Shown here: positions 34,754 through 43,663 of the stretch, one piece after another
Numbering within the stretch: the first letter of the stretch is position 1
Layout of the letters: each line of letters starts with the position of its first letter
Program-made: the position numbers and the translations under genes
Notes under the pieces: model-generated
Databases searched by the model: none
Told to the model about the DNA's origin: nothing
Seen by the model: only the letters and a program-made list of their open reading frames with translations
NCBI RefSeq assembly: GCF_025949665.1
Contig: NZ_JAPDFT010000001.1
Span: 1,302,001-1,366,000 of the forward strand
Reading direction: 5' to 3'
Source of the DNA: Chryseobacterium viscerum
GTDB lineage: Bacteria > Bacteroidota > Bacteroidia > Flavobacteriales > Weeksellaceae
Length of the DNA: 64,000 bases

Positions 34754-34834
34754 TTAGTTTCTTTCTCTTCTTACTGTCATGAAATATGAAGTGATTACTA
34801 CTAAACCTGTTACGATACCGATATAAGTTACCAT
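34754..34834 (-). CDS. 26-residue hydrophobic peptide (tentative)
   Basis: ATG at 34834, TAA at 34754. The product starts MVTYIGIVTGLVVITSYF and ends MTVRRERN: one membrane helix followed by a positive tail, the usual form of small membrane proteins with a cytoplasmic C-terminus. A hairpin follows at 34569-34597. Without homologues or a convincing promoter it remains a guess based on its composition and its clean reading frame between structured elements. Confidence 0.4.
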   Translation of the reverse strand: MVTYIGIVTGLVVITSYFMTVRRERN

Positions 34835-35529
34835 TTTGTATTATTTTTAATTATTTGACTTTTTTTTATCAATCTTTCAATTGCAATATTACTACTTTCA
34901 AATCACGTGCCAAAGTAAAAGTTCATGATGTATATCAGTGTATTACGACGGTTTGTGTTCATTTATTGGTGAATTTTTGTTTACATTAAATTAATGCATT
35001 ATTGAAAATTTATTAATACTTTTATTGTTCTCTCTGTAAAATTATGTGAAAACGTTAACCGTTTCCTGACTTCTATATTGGAGTTGATAAAACAAACAAT
35101 AAATAATGCTTGGCATAATATTGTTTTAAACCGCTTTTTTTGAATGTAAATTTTTCACGTGAAAAGGATTTTAATGTTAAGAAAATTTATTTTTCGTCTC
35201 GTTTTTCATTCGGAATTTTTGTCAGCTGTCACTTTTGATGACAAAAAGAAATATTGTTTTTTGTGCCAGATCAGAACAATAAGTTTGCATAATGGCATAC
35301 TTTTTAAAGCTTTTGAAATGTTGAATGTAGCTAAAAATAAAGCACTTAAGATGAATTAAGTGCCTGTAAGAAGTATAATCGTATGATTGATGATTTAAAA
35401 AACTTAGAATTTCCACAACTAGCAAAGACAGAGAAATATCTCTTTTCTTTGGATAAACAGAGCATTTCACCACTATTCTTTTTTGGAATTACCTGAGTGC
35501 TTTGTTACTTTTGTATAAAGAATAAACTT
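34835..35529. other. 695-bp gap without a supported gene
   Basis: AT-rich stretch. Two overlapping opposite frames (35159-35359 plus, 35222-35473 minus) have no homology, signal peptide or promoter and look spurious. A hairpin GCACTTAA-GATGAA-TTAAGTGC is at 35341-35362. The SMR promoter lies at 35506-35513. Otherwise nothing recognised. Confidence 0.5.
35506..35513 (+). promoter_or_regulatory. -7 promoter box for SMR transporter gene
   Basis: TACTTTTG matches TAnnTTTG; TTG at 35483-35485 lies 20 bp upstream as a plausible -33 element. The ATG follows 16 bp later and the in-frame TTG at 35497 lies upstream of the box. Confidence 0.6.
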
Positions 35530-35865
35530 ATGGGACGCAGTTATATTTTTCTTGCTTTGGCTATTGTATTTGAGATCATCGCTACAAGTTTTCTGAAAAA
35601 ATCTGAGGAATTCTCCAAACTATGGCCCTCCGTAGTGACAGTCATAGGATATGCCTGTGCTTTTTATTTTCTAAGTCTTACCCTTCGTCAGATTCCTGTA
35701 GGGATTACCTATGCCATCTGGTCCGGAGTGGGAATTGTCTTTATAACAATGATTGGGGTTATCGCCTTCAAGCAGATTCCTGATCTTCCGGCTATTATTG
35801 GTATTGCTCTGATTGTAATCGGGGTGGTTATTATTAATGTATTTTCAAAAATGGGAACGCATTAA
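35530..35865 (+). CDS. SMR family multidrug efflux transporter
   Basis: A 111-residue small multidrug resistance protein with four membrane helices. The essential membrane Glu lies in FLALAIVFEIIATSFLKKSEEF (helix 1), and GITYAIWSGVGIVFITMIGVIAF covers the helix-3 signature (AIWSGVG). The length and motifs match EmrE/QacE-type proton-coupled exporters of quaternary ammonium or guanidinium compounds; the exact substrate class cannot be set from this alone and no guanidine riboswitch is evident upstream. Its stop codon overlaps the end of the convergent glycosyltransferase gene by 4 bp. Confidence 0.93.
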   Translation: MGRSYIFLALAIVFEIIATSFLKKSEEFSKLWPSVVTVIGYACAFYFLSLTLRQIPVGITYAIWSGVGIVFITMIGVIAFKQIPDLPAIIGIALIVIGVVIINVFSKMGTH

Positions 35866-36518
35866 AAAATAATCTCCTGATGCTTTTGCATCTGTTTCCA
35901 ATGTTTAGATCTTGTTTTGTATAAGAAAAACTTTCCCAGTTTATATTTGAACTTTAAATATCCGCGGAACTCAATACCGTCAAATAATGTAAAGGGAATT
36001 GTCGGATTTTCTTCTAATGCCTGTCTGATTCCATTACTGAATACGGTAGGCCCTGTAGTAGAATGTATATCATGTGGATAGCGGTGGCTGTTTATATTAT
36101 CCATCATCAATTCCAGTGTTTTCTCTAGAAAAGGATGATTTTTATTGAAAATAAGAGCCCATTGAACATACAGATTTTCATGTCTTTCTACACTGATTAC
36201 AGCTTCATCATTATCTTTAATCAACTTTCTGAATGGCTTGATAATACTGCTGTCGATATCCAGATAAACACCTCCTTTCTTATATAAAACAGCATATCTG
36301 AAAAAATCTGCTTTTGAAGCACCAATCCTCAGCTTGCGATAAGTCTCAATATATTGGGGCGGGAATTCTTCTTCGAGAAAATTTTCTATATCCTGATCAT
36401 CATAAAAGTAATACGTATATTCCGGATTCTTTCTTTTCATATTCCAGATATGATAACGCGTAATCAGAGGAAGTTTTTTAGTTATAAAAGTCTGAAATAT
36501 TTGTTTGGGTACTGCCAT
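35862..36518 (-). CDS. Glycosyltransferase with DXD motif (GT32-like)
   Basis: A 218-residue protein of the DXD sugar-binding group (capsular polysaccharide / Och1-like). PKQIFQTFITKKLP at the N-terminus corresponds to the IPKIIHQTW block, RKLRIGASKADFFRYAVLYKKGGVYLDIDSS contains the nucleotide-sugar DXD (D-I-D), and a later HDIHSTTGPTVFSNGI fits the TGP block of the family. It likely transfers a hexose during surface glycan or glycolipid synthesis, in the cytosol or at the membrane. No other glycan gene is adjacent. Confidence 0.9.
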   Translation of the reverse strand: MAVPKQIFQTFITKKLPLITRYHIWNMKRKNPEYTYYFYDDQDIENFLEEEFPPQYIETYRKLRIGASKADFFRYAVLYKKGGVYLDIDSSIIKPFRKLIKDNDEAVISVERHENLYVQWALIFNKNHPFLEKTLELMMDNINSHRYPHDIHSTTGPTVFSNGIRQALEENPTIPFTLFDGIEFRGYLKFKYKLGKFFLYKTRSKHWKQMQKHQEIIF

Positions 36519-36792
36519 ATTCTTTAGTATATTCTTATTAAAATCCTGAGATCATTTTTCATCAACTATGTGCATACACTATAAGATTTTTCATGAAGGA
36601 TAGAAATACAATCCCTGAATGTGAAACAGCTTATGTTTAGCTGAAGTTTTGATTGTATTTTGTGAAAATGGTTAAATGCTGAAGAGTGAAAATTTTAATT
36701 TTTTTTTAATCTTCTGGTCTGGGAATATTGATAATAAGTTCAGATATTGTAAAAATTAAAACTGAACAAGGCTGAGAATGACTTTGTTGATT

Positions 36793-37764
36793 TTATTTTG
36801 ATCTTCGTCTCTCAAAAGGATTATAAGAAATTCCGGCATTGAAATAGAATGAAGGTTTATAAGTTCCTTTCCATATATAATCATTAAAAGACTCCTGCTT
36901 ATTAAAAGCTCTGGAATTAATATTGGCTCTAAGCCCTGTTTTAAAAGTTCCTATGAAATTTCCTCCAAGATTATGCTCATAGATCACCCCTGAATTGATA
37001 GCAACCTGCCGGAATTCATACGTATTATTATTTCTGTAGGTGTAAAAAGAAGTGTTATCCATTTCTGTCCCCAATGAAACTCTTCCGTTTGAGGAAATAT
37101 CTTTTCTTACCAGTACTTTTTTCGGAAGCAGAACATCCAATACCCATCCGTTATTGAATCTGTTTTCATAAGTGAAGATAGGAAGTACAGGTATTTGGGT
37201 ACTCGGGTCAATAATACCGGCCAGTCCAAGAGTCATTTTTATTTTTGGAGTTGCTTTTAAAATCAATGAAGCAGTTACCAGTCCTCTGATTCGTTCAAAA
37301 TGCTGATCACTTCCGTCCGTTGAAATACTGGCTGAGTAGATGGCTGTCTTTTTGAGCAGTTTTGAAAAATAAGTAAGATTGATGGCCTCCGAATGGTAGT
37401 GGAAATTTTCGTCAGTTTCAATTCCCGGGATAACAGGGTTTTCATTTCTGATCGAAGTGTAGCGGTAGCTTAAGGCAGTACTCAAGAGCCAGCTCCTGTT
37501 CTTGATAAAATAAATATTGGCATCAGCTTTTACCTGTTGAAAGCTTTTTACCTTATTATCCGGCATATCCTTTCCCTGAAGCTGCGAAGAGAAAGAGGAT
37601 GGAGAAACCAGAGTATATTCAAGATTGAAGTTTCGTGCCTGTGGAATTTTATCAGCAAAAAAAGCACGAACTTTTAAAGGAATACTATCCTTTTTCTGGG
37701 CATATGTAATGTTTTTAAAAGGGAGTATTGCCAGTGGGACAAGTACTCTTCTCAATGTTTTCAT
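36793..37764 (-). CDS. Outer-membrane beta-barrel protein (DUF6268-like)
   Basis: A 323-residue exported protein with a signal peptide ending near ITYAQ. The mature part has repeated alternating strands with aromatic girdles (FNLEYTLVSPSSF, WLLSTALSYRYTS, NLTYFSKLLKKTAIYSASISTDGS) and a C-terminal FYFNAGISYNPFE, consistent with a barrel of ten or more strands. The opening with FSSQLQG-K and KVKSFQQVKADANIYFI resembles DUF6268 proteins, from memory. The upstream small gene starts 7 bp before, so both form an operon under the divergent LytTR-locus control region. Confidence 0.78.
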   Translation of the reverse strand: MKTLRRVLVPLAILPFKNITYAQKKDSIPLKVRAFFADKIPQARNFNLEYTLVSPSSFSSQLQGKDMPDNKVKSFQQVKADANIYFIKNRSWLLSTALSYRYTSIRNENPVIPGIETDENFHYHSEAINLTYFSKLLKKTAIYSASISTDGSDQHFERIRGLVTASLILKATPKIKMTLGLAGIIDPSTQIPVLPIFTYENRFNNGWVLDVLLPKKVLVRKDISSNGRVSLGTEMDNTSFYTYRNNNTYEFRQVAINSGVIYEHNLGGNFIGTFKTGLRANINSRAFNKQESFNDYIWKGTYKPSFYFNAGISYNPFERRRSK

Positions 37765-37771
37765 GGGTTGT

Positions 37772-38200
37772 TTATTTTAAAGGTTGAATTACAGATTGGA
37801 AAAAATTAAATGTAAAAATTCTGTCATAGAAGATATCCAGACTGTTTTCAATAATTGCATCAGTGTAGCCGGCCGTATCCGGTACAAATGTTTCCTCTAC
37901 AAAAACAAACCAGAGTTCTGAAAGCCCGTATCTTCTTCTGAACTTTTCAGAAGCATTGCTGTCAGGAACAGTAGAATGCTTGAGATCACAGAATAGGATT
38001 CCCTTTTTATTTCCATTATGTTCCACAATATTAATAGGATGATGGAGGTAGCTGAGAATTTTCATTTTTGGGTCAAAACATTCTACAAAATGGTGCAAAT
38101 CAATGAGCTGTATTACTTTTTCTTCCTGTTGAGATTCTGTCATAAAAAAACATTCCAATGATATTTCCTGAGTTAGTTCGTGAAAAGCTGTTAATTCCAT
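37772..38200 (-). CDS. Hypothetical protein divergent from LytS/LytTR pair
   Basis: A 142-residue soluble protein I do not recognise. It is rich in aromatics and acidic residues (LHHFVECFDPKMKILSYLHH, YGLSELWFVFVEETFVPDTAG) and has no signal peptide. It is transcribed away from the LytS kinase gene; the intervening 192 bp carry a symmetrical set of LytTR-like repeats, and its one-mismatch -7 box TTCCTTTG at 38220-38227 sits exactly as far from the nearest repeat as the kinase promoter does on the other side. It is probably a regulon member, with the beta-barrel gene downstream. Confidence 0.72.
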   Translation of the reverse strand: MELTAFHELTQEISLECFFMTESQQEEKVIQLIDLHHFVECFDPKMKILSYLHHPINIVEHNGNKKGILFCDLKHSTVPDSNASEKFRRRYGLSELWFVFVEETFVPDTAGYTDAIIENSLDIFYDRIFTFNFFQSVIQPLK

Positions 38201-38256
38201 ATGTGTTCATTTTACGGTACAAAGGAATAGAGAAAAGGAGAGCGTAAATTTGTTTT

Positions 38257-38331
38257 TATACAAAATGGCCGGTATTTTATACCAAATCCAGGAACATTAT
38301 AATTGGTATAATAAAATGCAGGTTTTGTATA
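38257..38331. promoter_or_regulatory. Symmetrical LytTR-like operator cluster
   Basis: Plus strand TATACAAAA (38257-38265), 12 bp, TATACCAAA (38278-38286); minus strand TATACAAAA (38331-38323), 12 bp, TATACCAAT (38310-38302). Each pair is a direct repeat with 21-bp periodicity, the geometry LytTR domains bind; the two pairs face each other. Both flanking -7 boxes start 34 bp from the centre of the nearest outer element. Confidence 0.65.
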
Positions 38332-38360
38332 ATAAAATAGTTGTAATTTCCGTTATTGTC

Positions 38361-38368
38361 TATTTTTG
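38361..38368 (+). promoter_or_regulatory. -7 promoter box for LytS-type kinase gene
   Basis: TATTTTTG matches TAnnTTTG, 24 bp upstream of the ATG at 38393. Confidence 0.6.
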
Positions 38369-38392
38369 TTAATGATAAAATGAACCTGTCCT

Positions 38393-39469
38393 ATGAAATA
38401 CAGTCCGTGGAAATTTGAAGAAACCTTTGTGATGGATTTTTTGGTGGAAGCGAAGTATGGGTTCCGGAGACATCTGCTGTTTCTGATCTTCTTTTTCTTT
38501 TTGCTGTACAGTGCAAGATTCTGGCATTGGTATTCAGGAATATATCAATACTATGTTTTGTTTTTTGTGTATACTATTCTGATCGCCATGGTTTACATTA
38601 ATATATATGTATTGGTTCCACGGTTTTTCTTTAAAACAAAATACGTGACTTATCTTGTTTTGCTTGTTCTGATGGGAGTTGTAGGGCTTAATTTTATTGG
38701 GTACAGTTTCAGATATCTGTTTGAGGATTTCAGAACACAATATATTCCGAAAGATAATGAAAGAGGAGGAATCTATGAAGGCGTTCTGATGTGTATTCCG
38801 ATTATTCTGACAACGACAACCATAAAGCTTCTGCAGAAATGGATTAATGATAATAAAAGAATCAATGAACTTAGCAATCTTACTCTGAGTATGGAGCTGA
38901 ATGAGCTCAGAAACCAGATTAATCCCCATTTTCTGTTTAATATGCTGAATAATGTAAAAGCACTTATAAGAACAGATCCGGCAAAAGCTTCGGTAGTGAT
39001 TGTAAAACTTTCCGAGTTTCTAAGATATCAGCTGTATGAAAACAGTGAGGAAAAGACATTACTGACCTCAGAAATTGATTTCCTGTCCAACTTTTTAAAC
39101 CTTGAAAAAATAAGGCGTGATAATTTTTCTTTTGATATTCAAACCGATGTTGATAAAAGAATGACCAGCAGCACATTTATTCCTCCGAATTTGTTTACTA
39201 CTTTCGTTGAAAATGCTGTGAAACACAGTGTAGATATCAGTGGAGAAGAATCTTATGTGAAAATAGAAATTAATATTGAAAACAGACAGCTTTATTTCAG
39301 ATGTGTGAACTCAATAAGTGGCAATTATGTAGTTTCAGACAATAAAAACAGTGGACTTGGGCTCGTCAATATTACCAGAAGACTGGAACTTCTCTATGGT
39401 GATACTTTTGACCTGAAGATAGAATCCGGTGAAAAAGAATATATTGTAAATTTAAAAATTCCTGTGTGA
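38393..39469 (+). CDS. LytS/YehU-type sensor histidine kinase (second locus)
   Basis: A 358-residue membrane kinase. Four hydrophobic helices lie at about residues 27-45, 52-75, 85-108 and 128-145, followed by a short coil and the His_kinase domain with His179 in RNQINPHFLFNMLNNVK. N-box FTTFVENAVKHSVD is near residue 282 and the G-box NSGLGLVNITRRLELLYG near 325. The next gene, a LytTR regulator, overlaps its stop codon (TGATG), so they are cotranslated. The operator-like repeats at 38257-38331 upstream suggest autoregulation. Signal unknown. Confidence 0.93.
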   Translation: MKYSPWKFEETFVMDFLVEAKYGFRRHLLFLIFFFFLLYSARFWHWYSGIYQYYVLFFVYTILIAMVYINIYVLVPRFFFKTKYVTYLVLLVLMGVVGLNFIGYSFRYLFEDFRTQYIPKDNERGGIYEGVLMCIPIILTTTTIKLLQKWINDNKRINELSNLTLSMELNELRNQINPHFLFNMLNNVKALIRTDPAKASVVIVKLSEFLRYQLYENSEEKTLLTSEIDFLSNFLNLEKIRRDNFSFDIQTDVDKRMTSSTFIPPNLFTTFVENAVKHSVDISGEESYVKIEINIENRQLYFRCVNSISGNYVVSDNKNSGLGLVNITRRLELLYGDTFDLKIESGEKEYIVNLKIPV

Positions 39470-40191
39470 TGAATTGTATTATCGTTGATGATGAACCCTT
39501 GGCAAGATCCGAAATGAGGTCACTGATTGCTGAAATTTCCAGTATTGATATCCTTGGCGAATTTTCCAATGCTCCGTCTGCACTCGAGTTTCTTAAAGAT
39601 AATGATGTAGATCTTATTTTTCTTGATATAGAAATGCCTATGGTAACAGGTCTTGAGTTCGCAGAAATGCTTCCGAAAAAATCCCTGATTATCTTTACAA
39701 CAGCCTATTCTCAATATGCACTGAAGAGCTATGAACTGGAAGCTGTTGATTATCTTCTGAAACCTGTTGATCCCCAAAGACTGGAAAAAGCAATTGATAA
39801 AGCCATACTTTACACTGAACTTTTATCCAAGGACACAGTAAAAAATACCGTAGAATCTAATACCGCAGACTTTTTATTCATCAAAGCAGAACGAAGATTC
39901 TATAAAATCAGTTTTTCAGACATTAAGTTTATAGAAGGACTTAAAGACTATGTAGTCATTCATACAAAGCAGCAAAAGCTTATCACTGCAATGAATTTAA
40001 AAACCATTCATCAGAAAATTTCCGGTGAAACCTTCATCAGAGTGAGCAAATCCTACGTGGTGAATATGAACTATATAGACTCATTTGATAATCATAATAT
40101 ATACATCGAAGACTCTGAAATCCCTCTTGGAGAAGTATACAGATCAGAATTTTTCACAAAATTTGCCGGAGGGCTCCTGAACTCAGATTAG
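39469..40191 (+). CDS. LytTR family response regulator (second locus)
   Basis: From ATG 39469 the protein has 240 residues; the GTG three bases earlier is also in frame. The receiver domain (1-120) has the acidic pair in IIVDDEP, phospho-acceptor Asp53 in LIFLDIEMP, Thr in FTTAYSQYALKSY and Lys in YLLKPVDPQ. The LytTR DNA-binding domain (about 135-235) shows FLFIKAERRFYKI, FIEGLKDYVVIHT and FIRVSKSYVVNMNYIDSF. LytTR domains bind direct repeats spaced 21 bp, which fits the repeats upstream of the partner kinase gene. Confidence 0.94.
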   Translation: MNCIIVDDEPLARSEMRSLIAEISSIDILGEFSNAPSALEFLKDNDVDLIFLDIEMPMVTGLEFAEMLPKKSLIIFTTAYSQYALKSYELEAVDYLLKPVDPQRLEKAIDKAILYTELLSKDTVKNTVESNTADFLFIKAERRFYKISFSDIKFIEGLKDYVVIHTKQQKLITAMNLKTIHQKISGETFIRVSKSYVVNMNYIDSFDNHNIYIEDSEIPLGEVYRSEFFTKFAGGLLNSD

Positions 40192-40320
40192 AATATAAGT
40201 AATAGGTAATGAGCAATGAGTAATAATAATCAGGCTAAAAAATATACATCATCATCTGTGAAAATCCGTATAATCTGCAGTAGAAAAAGAAAATAACCAT
40301 GGGCTAAAGCCGTCTAATGA
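40192..40320. repeat. Spacer with simple-sequence and M1-type repeats
   Basis: Degenerate words TAATAGGTAATGAGCAATGA (from 40201), then M1-type ATCTGTGAAAATCCGTATAA (40253 on) and GGGCTAAAGCCGTCTAATGA. No coding potential. Confidence 0.5.
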
Positions 40321-40362
40321 AAACAATCTCCACTTCAACAGCTCTAGCCAAAAAAAATAAAA

Positions 40363-40992
40363 TTATACCAGCTTTTGTCCTACAAAGCGGATTACTGAAC
40401 CCGTCCCGTTATGAAACAGTCCCTCATTGAGCTCTATTTCTGTTTCTTCTAATTCAATACTATCATAATCAGGGAAATCAGCTTTAATTTCTTCAATGGA
40501 GAATAGAGATTCAATATCTTTCGGGCCGCCTACTTTTTCGTTCCTTGCTATATATTCAAGATGATTTTTACTGAAAGCTTCAAAAATAATAAAACCGCCT
40601 TTACGCAGATATTGATTCAACATTTGATGTATGGATGATTTAATGGCACCCGGAAAATGAGCATAGATAAGAGCAATAGCATCAAACTGATCTGTCTGAT
40701 AATTTAAAGTTGAAAGTTCTCCAACCTGATAATCAATCGTGGTTCCTTGTTGCTCCGCTAGCTGTAAAGCCTTATTTCTGCCGTTCGCACTGATATCAAA
40801 AGCTGAAACCTGCCATCCCTTTGTAGCCGCGAAAATGGCATTTCGGCCTTCACCTTCTGCAGGAAAAAGTATTTTGCCTGGTTGTAATTTACTAAGCTGT
40901 TCTCTCAGATAATTGTTGGGCTCTGTTCCATAGGCAAACTCTTCGCTGTTATACCTTTCGTCCCATCTGTTGAGCCATGTGTTGTCCGTCAT
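40363..40992 (-). CDS. Class I SAM-dependent methyltransferase
   Basis: A 209-residue methyltransferase with a seven-strand Rossmann core. Motif I is [21 protein letters not shown] (about residues 40-60; EGEGRNA is the loop typical of TehB/thiol-methyltransferase-like members), motif [17 protein letters not shown], the motif IV region [14 protein letters not shown] and a motif VI-like [17 protein letters not shown]. The opening [21 protein letters not shown] is common in this group, which methylates small thiols, tellurite or halides. Substrate not assignable. Monocistronic between the LytTR locus and dgt. Confidence 0.9.
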   Translation of the reverse strand: MTDNTWLNRWDERYNSEEFAYGTEPNNYLREQLSKLQPGKILFPAEGEGRNAIFAATKGWQVSAFDISANGRNKALQLAEQQGTTIDYQVGELSTLNYQTDQFDAIALIYAHFPGAIKSSIHQMLNQYLRKGGFIIFEAFSKNHLEYIARNEKVGGPKDIESLFSIEEIKADFPDYDSIELEETEIELNEGLFHNGTGSVIRFVGQKLV

Positions 40993-41181
40993 TGTAAAAA
41001 GAATTTAAAATTTACATGAAGAAGAATCATAAGTATTCTTCAATTGTATTAGTCGTATCAAATGTAGAATATTTCCTCAAGCTTTCCGATCCCTAAAAAA
41101 CGTTTACTATAATAGATTTTTTGAATGACAGATCTGTTTAATAAAAATCTAAATACTATTCCGTACAATTAAAATTTGGAG

Positions 41182-41189
41182 TAATTTTG
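41182..41189 (+). promoter_or_regulatory. -7 promoter box for dgt
   Basis: TAATTTTG matches TAnnTTTG and ends only 4 nt before the ATG at 41194, so the dgt transcript is probably leaderless. Confidence 0.6.
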
Positions 41190-41193
41190 AAAA

Positions 41194-42552
41194 ATGATGA
41201 ATTTAAACCAGATTTTCACCAATCAACGTACAGGAAATAATCCACAGACTATAGCTTCGCGAACTGATTTTCAAAGGGATTTCGACAGAATTATCTTCTC
41301 TTCTGCCTTCAGAAGACTGCAGAATAAAACGCAGGTTTTTCCTCTTCCCGGAAGTGTTTTTGTACACAACAGGCTTACGCATTCTCTGGAAGTATCATCT
41401 GTAGGAAGAAGTTTAGGAAGTATTATCGGTGAATTTATTGCTGAAGATTTTAAAAACGAACTTACTGAAGATTCAAAGAATTTTTATCTCTATAATCTAG
41501 GAAATGTAATTGCAGCCGCATGTTTATGTCATGATGTGGGAAACCCTGCTTTCGGACATTCCGGGGAAGATGCTATTGCAAGTTATTTTGAAAGAAATGA
41601 AAAAGACCTGAAATCAAAGTTCAATGAAAAGGAGTGGGCGGATCTGGTAAATTTTGAAGGAAATGCCAATGCCATCAGGGTGCTGGCTCAGCAGCAGCAA
41701 GGGAAAGATGCAGGAGGTGTTCAGCTTACATTTTCTACACTGGCAAGTATTGCAAAATATCCGTGTGAAGCGGTTGCAAAGAAAAAAGGAATCATTCACA
41801 GGAAGAAGTTTGGGTTTTTCCAAAATGAAAAAGATATATTCCTGGAAATTGCCAAAGGAACCCAGCTTATTTCTGAAAGTGAAGAACCTCATATTTTCAA
41901 AAGACATCCGTTTGTATGGCTGGTAGAAGCGGCTGATGACATCTGCTACAATATCATTGATATGGAAGATGCTCACAGACTGGGAATTGTTTCAACAGCA
42001 GACTGTAAAAATTTATTTTTTGAACTGGTAAAATCTGAAACAAATGATGTTAAGAGAATTGAAACAAAGTTAAGCTCTATCTCCAATGAGAACGAACAGA
42101 TTTCTTACTTAAGAGCGAAAGTAATCAATGCATTAATCAATAAATCGATTGAGATGTACAAACATAATTTTGTGACAATTCTCGAAGGAAATCTTGGTAA
42201 TGGTTTACTTGATATCTATAAAAAAGAAAATAAAGCACTGCAGGATATTGAAAGTTTCTCGGTAGAAAAAATTTACAATCACAAAGCAGTTGTTGAAATT
42301 GAAAATGCGGGGTATAATGTAATGTATGAATTGCTGGATCATTTTATTCCTTCCATTCTGAAACCGGAAGACAATAGAAAGTCTTATGATGAAAAAGCTT
42401 TGAAATTAATTCCAAAGCAATTTATTTACAATGACGGAACCGATTATCAGAAAGTTCTTGGGGTCATTGATTTCGTTTCAGGGATGACAGATAATTACGC
42501 TACCGATTTATATAGAAAAATTAAAGGAATAGACATCGGAATGACTGTGTAA
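41194..42552 (+). CDS. dgt: Deoxyguanosinetriphosphate triphosphohydrolase
   Basis: A 452-residue HD-domain dNTPase. The N-terminal block NPQTIASRTDFQRDFDRIIFSSAFRRLQNKTQVFPL is typical of dGTPases, and the HD metal ligands are in HNRLTHSLEVSSVGRSLG, CLCHDVGNPAFGHSGEDAI (the HD pair and His-Asp-Gly-Asn region) and VEAADDICYNIIDMEDAH. It hydrolyses dGTP to deoxyguanosine and triphosphate, regulating dNTP pools in the cytosol. Two adjacent ATG codons (41194 and 41197) are possible starts. Relatives can restrict phage by dNTP depletion, but nothing nearby suggests a defence role. Confidence 0.93.
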   Translation: MMNLNQIFTNQRTGNNPQTIASRTDFQRDFDRIIFSSAFRRLQNKTQVFPLPGSVFVHNRLTHSLEVSSVGRSLGSIIGEFIAEDFKNELTEDSKNFYLYNLGNVIAAACLCHDVGNPAFGHSGEDAIASYFERNEKDLKSKFNEKEWADLVNFEGNANAIRVLAQQQQGKDAGGVQLTFSTLASIAKYPCEAVAKKKGIIHRKKFGFFQNEKDIFLEIAKGTQLISESEEPHIFKRHPFVWLVEAADDICYNIIDMEDAHRLGIVSTADCKNLFFELVKSETNDVKRIETKLSSISNENEQISYLRAKVINALINKSIEMYKHNFVTILEGNLGNGLLDIYKKENKALQDIESFSVEKIYNHKAVVEIENAGYNVMYELLDHFIPSILKPEDNRKSYDEKALKLIPKQFIYNDGTDYQKVLGVIDFVSGMTDNYATDLYRKIKGIDIGMTV

Positions 42553-42559
42553 ATTCTAT

Positions 42560-43633
42560 TTATTGTAATAATTCAGAAGCCTCTTCTATTAATGACTGCA
42601 TTAAAGTGGAGGCTTTTTTATGCTTCAAAAGTGGGGCGATCTGACCAGACCAGAAAAAAACCAGATCATTCTTTTGTTGTTCCAAAGCAGCCTTTCTCAA
42701 CGCACCCATAAAATGTGTCTGTAACGGAAATGGTAGTGTTTTATCAGTTGCTGTCAATACATCTCTTGCAATTGTTGTGGTAATTCCGCGTCCTAATCTT
42801 CCGGTATACGCTCTGGTTAAAGTGGTGGATTTTGCTGCATCTGAAAATAAAAACTCTTTATGAATGGGCAGTGCTCCGGATTCTTCAGTAGCCAGAAAAG
42901 CCGTTCCGATTTGTACCGCATCAGCTCCCAATGTGAAAGCACTGGCAATTCCACGGCCATTAGCAATTCCTCCGGCTGCAATAACCGGAATTTTTACACG
43001 ATCCTTTATCAGTTGAATTAAAGCAAAAGTTCCCGTTGTAGAAAGTTCAGCCTGATCCAGAAACGAAGGTCTGTGGCCGCCACTTTCAAACCCGGAAGCT
43101 ACAATAGCATCAACGCCCGTTTTTTCCAGAGCAATTGCCTCATCCAGCGTTGTTGCATTTCCTAACACTACCGTTCCCTGACGATGAAGATCTTCGATGA
43201 GGTTTTCACTAAGCAGCCCAAACATAAAGCTGAAAACTTTAGGCTTAATATCAAAAATAACATTCAGCTGATTCTGGAATCTCGATTCAAAAGAAGGTGG
43301 AAGTGCAGGAATATCCGTTTGCAGAAGATCAAAATAAGGTCTGAAGATTTCAACAGCTTTTTGATATTGTTCTTTTGTATGTTCTTCGCTAGTGATATCG
43401 TGATCATTTACCCAGAGATTAAGATTATAAGGTTTGTCTGTTTTCGACTGTATTTCTCTGTGAATATCATATATTTCCTGCGGTGAGAGGTTATAGGCTC
43501 CGAAACCTCCCAATCCGCCAAAATTGCTCACTGTTGTTGTGAGTTCAACGGTGGAAAGACCTCCGCCAAAAGGACCTTGCAGAATGGGATATTCAATTCC
43601 TAATAATTCCGTAATTCTATTTTTATTCCACAT
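42560..43633 (-). CDS. NAD(P)H-dependent flavin oxidoreductase / nitronate monooxygenase
   Basis: A 357-residue TIM-barrel FMN protein of the NMO/2-nitropropane dioxygenase family. The signature run is LGIEYPILQGPFGGGLS at the N-terminus, VVLGNATTLDEAIALEKTGVDAIVASGFESGGHR with the catalytic His, and PVIAAGGIANGRGIASAFTLGADAVQIGTAFLATEESG for phosphate binding. Such enzymes oxidise propionate-3-nitronate or reduce quinones/enoyl compounds. It ends the minus-strand redox cluster that starts with the Crp/Fnr gene and converges with dgt, whose terminator lies in its 3' coding end. Confidence 0.92.
   Translation of the reverse strand: MWNKNRITELLGIEYPILQGPFGGGLSTVELTTTVSNFGGLGGFGAYNLSPQEIYDIHREIQSKTDKPYNLNLWVNDHDITSEEHTKEQYQKAVEIFRPYFDLLQTDIPALPPSFESRFQNQLNVIFDIKPKVFSFMFGLLSENLIEDLHRQGTVVLGNATTLDEAIALEKTGVDAIVASGFESGGHRPSFLDQAELSTTGTFALIQLIKDRVKIPVIAAGGIANGRGIASAFTLGADAVQIGTAFLATEESGALPIHKEFLFSDAAKSTTLTRAYTGRLGRGITTTIARDVLTATDKTLPFPLQTHFMGALRKAALEQQKNDLVFFWSGQIAPLLKHKKASTLMQSLIEEASELLQ
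42578..42621 (+). terminator. dgt terminator inside the convergent gene
   Basis: AAGCCTC (42578-42584) and GAGGCTT (42609-42615) close an outer stem with an inner TTAATG/CATTAA stem; TTTTTTA follows on the plus strand. It lies within the last codons of the flavin oxidoreductase gene. Confidence 0.6.
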
Positions 43634-43663
43634 GATTGTATCGGTTTAAATTAAAAATTTGAA

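Noticed and set aside
35159..35473. Overlapping 66- and 83-residue frames on opposite strands
   Set aside because: Neither has a promoter box, signal peptide or recognisable motif, and they overlap each other.
41194..42552. dgt as anti-phage dGTPase system
   Set aside because: Stand-alone gene without defence neighbours or mobile context; housekeeping dNTP control is the simpler reading.
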